Shown piece after piece: positions 13,128 to 15,260 of a stretch of DNA of 15,260 bases. Positions within the stretch are counted from its first letter, which is position 1. The number at the start of each line of letters is the position of its first letter. The translations under genes and the position numbers were made by a program. Where the stretch lies: the NCBI GenBank assembly GCA_030039005.1, contig JASHQT010000112.1:1-15260 (forward strand), given 5' to 3'. The notes under the pieces were generated by a model that saw nothing but the letters and a program-made list of their open reading frames with translations, searched no databases and was not told the origin of the DNA. This stretch comes from Bryobacteraceae bacterium. Lineage in GTDB: Bacteria > Acidobacteriota > Terriglobia > Bryobacterales > Bryobacteraceae.

Positions 13128-15260
13128 CTACAGACGCAGCACTGCTTCTTCAGCTTCGGAAACGGGAACGCTCTTGCGTAACTGCACCACCGAGAGCGCA
13201 CACAAATAGAGCAGCGCACCGGTCAGTACGGTTGCCCGCAGGCCGATGTAAATCGCGAGACAAATGGCGGCCGCAGAGCCGAAAACACTGGCTGCGGCGT
13301 TCAACGCCCAGGCCCAGCGGACTGCCTGCGGATATTGTTTTTCCAGGCGCGTGAGGCCGGTTGGAAACGGAATGCCCATCAGGAATCCCGCCGGCGCGAT
13401 CAGGCAAACAGTGGTGAGGATTTTCCATACCAGCGGCCATCCCACGCCAAATTCGCTCACCGGCGCCGCCAGGAACGCCAGCGCGGAAACCGCCGCGGCC
13501 ACCGCGATCAAAACCGCGCTCAGACGGCCCACGCTTTTGGCTTGGTCTGTAACGCGGCGGCTCCAGTAACTGCCCAGGCCACTCGACAGCAACATGGAAA
13601 AAACTATCACCGTTAATGCATACGTGGGGTGGCCCAAGAAGAGTACGAATTTCTGAATGAGGGCCACCTGAATCAGGATGTAACCTGCGCCAATAAAAAC
13701 AAAATACAGCAAGAGTCCGCGCTCACCCTTCTCGGCGGGCAATCTTGCGCCCAGTAGCAATGGAGGAACGGCGAGCACGATCAAGATGGCGAGCACGCTG
13801 ATCGCCACAACTTCAAACAGAAGCGGCAGCGCGCGATTGATCTTGTAATCGGCGGACACCCCGCCGCGTTTGAGATAGTTCAGCACGTCGCGGGGTTGAA
13901 CGGTGTAAAAGAAAAATGGCCGATCGTCATCCACGGGGGCGACGTTGTAGGGGTAATCGCGCCAGAACTTCTCGGGATCGGCGCTGGTGGCCAGCTTACC
14001 GAAAGCGTTCGACGGCGCGTCGCCAGGACCATCACCAGGAATGTAGAGCGCGTGCAGATCGGTCTGGCCGAGCGCGGTCTTCACTTGTGCAATGCCGGCA
14101 TCGGAAAGCGGCTTGCGGAAGATCAGTACCGTGTCTAATGCGCCGAACGCGCCGACGTTTTGCGGGCGGTCGCGCAATACCACCACGTTCCCGGCGACGG
14201 ACCTTTCGCCGAGCTGCCGCAGAGCCGCGATGGCGAGCGAGACCAGCCTCAGGCTCTCGCGCGGTGGTTCAAAACCCCAGCGCGTGAACACCATCAGCCC
14301 GTCGTCAGTCAGGTGATTCAGATAATCGCGGAAGGCGTCGGTGGTGTAAAGATTATTCTCCGAGAGCGCGAAAGCACCGGCGGCCGTGGACGCCCAAGTG
14401 TCCACCAGCGTAGCCTGCAGGACCTGATATTTTTCGTTGCTGCGGCGCACGAAGCTGCGGCCGTCTTCGATGAACAGATGCACCTCGGGCCGGAAATACA
14501 GCCCGCGGCTCAGATCGGCGAAGCGCTGCTGCATGATGGTGCGCGCGATGATGGGGTTGATCTCCACCGCCGTCACGTCCGTGCTGCCGCCGGTGAGCGA
14601 GCGCGCGACGTCCCAGCCGCCGCCTGGACCGATCACCAGCGTCTTGGCGCCGGGCCGCAGCATGTACGGGAATCCGGGGCCTTCGTGCAGGAGATTGGCG
14701 CGCTGGGTGGCGGTGAGACGCGCGAGATCGAACTTGGGAATGCCGGTGGAGGCGTCGGCGTCGATGACGATCTCGGGGTCGCTGGAACTCGGATTCAGCA
14801 GCGCAATCCGCGAGATGGGATTCCAACGCACGAAGGCTTCCTTGGCCAATCGGCGTCCTTTGGCGTAACGAATGTCGATGACGTGGCTCTTGCCGTTGAA
14901 GGCCATCAAGGCCACCAACAGCAGCGCCAGCGTGACGGCCCCGGCGCGCCCGCGCATGGTGCCCGCCATGTTGTACCACATGGCCGCCGAGACCGCGAGC
15001 AGAACCGAGGCGGCGATCAACGTGTTGGGCCCGCCGAAATAATTGAGGAACGGAACCAGCACCAGGCAGCCGCTCGCGGCGCCCAGCAGGTCGAAGAAGT
15101 ACACGCGATCCACGCGCGCGATGGCTTCGGACACGGCGATGGAAACCACGGCGCCGGAAAAGAAGAATGGCAGCGCGGCGGCGAAGTAGACGCTTGCCAA
15201 CGTGAGATTGCCGAGCTCGCCCGAGCGCGTGAGGATGTAGGCGAGCGATGCGACTACCGC
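13128..15260 (-). CDS. Membrane-embedded spermidine-synthase-like protein (5' end outside window)
   Basis: The frame is open to the right edge, so the N-terminus is missing; 710 residues are visible. The TTG at 15200 is internal, because AYILTRSGELGNLTLASVYF reads on through it. The visible part begins with membrane helices (about residues 1-120), then a soluble Rossmann-fold methyltransferase-like domain (about 130-470), then more helices (about 475-690). SAM-type nucleotide motifs are LVIGPGGGWDVA (208-219), AVEINP (231-236) and EDGRSF (265-270). Next comes DTWASTAAGAFALSENNLYT (287-306), typical of the spermidine synthase-like family. Proteins of this plan carry a polyamine-synthase-like domain between blocks of transmembrane helices. 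Whether it makes polyamines or methylates a membrane substrate is not known. It lies 12 bp upstream of the aminopeptidase in the same direction, so the two are probably co-transcribed. Family call is firm; substrate is not. Confidence 0.87.
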   Translation of the reverse strand, partial: AVVASLAYILTRSGELGNLTLASVYFAAALPFFFSGAVVSIAVSEAIARVDRVYFFDLLGAASGCLVLVPFLNYFGGPNTLIAASVLLAVSAAMWYNMAGTMRGRAGAVTLALLLVALMAFNGKSHVIDIRYAKGRRLAKEAFVRWNPISRIALLNPSSSDPEIVIDADASTGIPKFDLARLTATQRANLLHEGPGFPYMLRPGAKTLVIGPGGGWDVARSLTGGSTDVTAVEINPIIARTIMQQRFADLSRGLYFRPEVHLFIEDGRSFVRRSNEKYQVLQATLVDTWASTAAGAFALSENNLYTTDAFRDYLNHLTDDGLMVFTRWGFEPPRESLRLVSLAIAALRQLGERSVAGNVVVLRDRPQNVGAFGALDTVLIFRKPLSDAGIAQVKTALGQTDLHALYIPGDGPGDAPSNAFGKLATSADPEKFWRDYPYNVAPVDDDRPFFFYTVQPRDVLNYLKRGGVSADYKINRALPLLFEVVAISVLAILIVLAVPPLLLGARLPAEKGERGLLLYFVFIGAGYILIQVALIQKFVLFLGHPTYALTVIVFSMLLSSGLGSYWSRRVTDQAKSVGRLSAVLIAVAAAVSALAFLAAPVSEFGVGWPLVWKILTTVCLIAPAGFLMGIPFPTGLTRLEKQYPQAVRWAWALNAAASVFGSAAAICLAIYIGLRATVLTGALLYLCALSVVQLRKSVPVSEAEEAVLRL

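Noticed and set aside
15198..15200. TTG as the start of the spermidine-synthase-like gene
   Set aside because: The frame stays open with family-like hydrophobic sequence to the window edge, so the start is outside.

Overview
The window looks like ordinary chromosomal DNA from a GC-rich soil bacterium, most likely an acidobacterium of the Solibacter/Bryobacter type. The best evidence is a PadR-type repressor immediately upstream of a duplicated MacB/FtsX-like orphan permease (the 'ADOP' arrangement). A divergent short Hfq and several conserved proteins of unknown function also fit. This taxonomic assignment is inference from gene content, because no rRNA gene is present. I see no tRNA, rRNA, CRISPR array, transposase, integrase or plasmid/phage gene.

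Layout, left to right. 1-1469 (-): a secreted DUF3300 protein with a long low-complexity tail, cut by the left edge. 1589-1990 (+): a small orphan four-helix membrane protein. 2006-2320 (-): a two-repeat TPR protein, divergent by only 24 bp from 2345-2764 (+), a cysteine-rich conserved protein that is translationally coupled (ATGA) to a hotdog acyl-CoA thioesterase (2761-3258 +). 3280-3531 (-): an Hfq-like Sm protein with a long leader. 3842-6499 and 6503-6838 (-): ADOP permease and its PadR regulator, forming one operon. 6938-7972 (-): DNA polymerase III delta-prime subunit. 8034-9596 and 9604-10419 (+): an Hsp70-like protein without the helical lid, and a metal-dependent cyclase/kynurenine-formamidase-like hydrolase, 7 bp apart. 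10458-13115 (-): a secreted M1 zinc aminopeptidase. 13128-15260 (-): a membrane-embedded spermidine-synthase-like protein just upstream of the aminopeptidase in the same direction, cut by the right edge.

How the genes relate. Three probable co-transcribed sets are visible: padR-ADOP, the Cys-rich protein with the thioesterase, and Hsp70 with the cyclase. The spermidine-synthase-like gene and the aminopeptidase are also adjacent and co-directional, with a 12-bp gap. The sets have no obvious common pathway; the region reads as mixed housekeeping and accessory metabolism. I did not find a convincing new multi-gene system. The items most worth a second look are the symmetric promoter in the 24-bp divergent gap, the altered Sm2 motif of Hfq, the Cys-rich protein coupled to a thioesterase, the lid-less Hsp70 beside a cyclase, and the altered GxMEN motif of the aminopeptidase.
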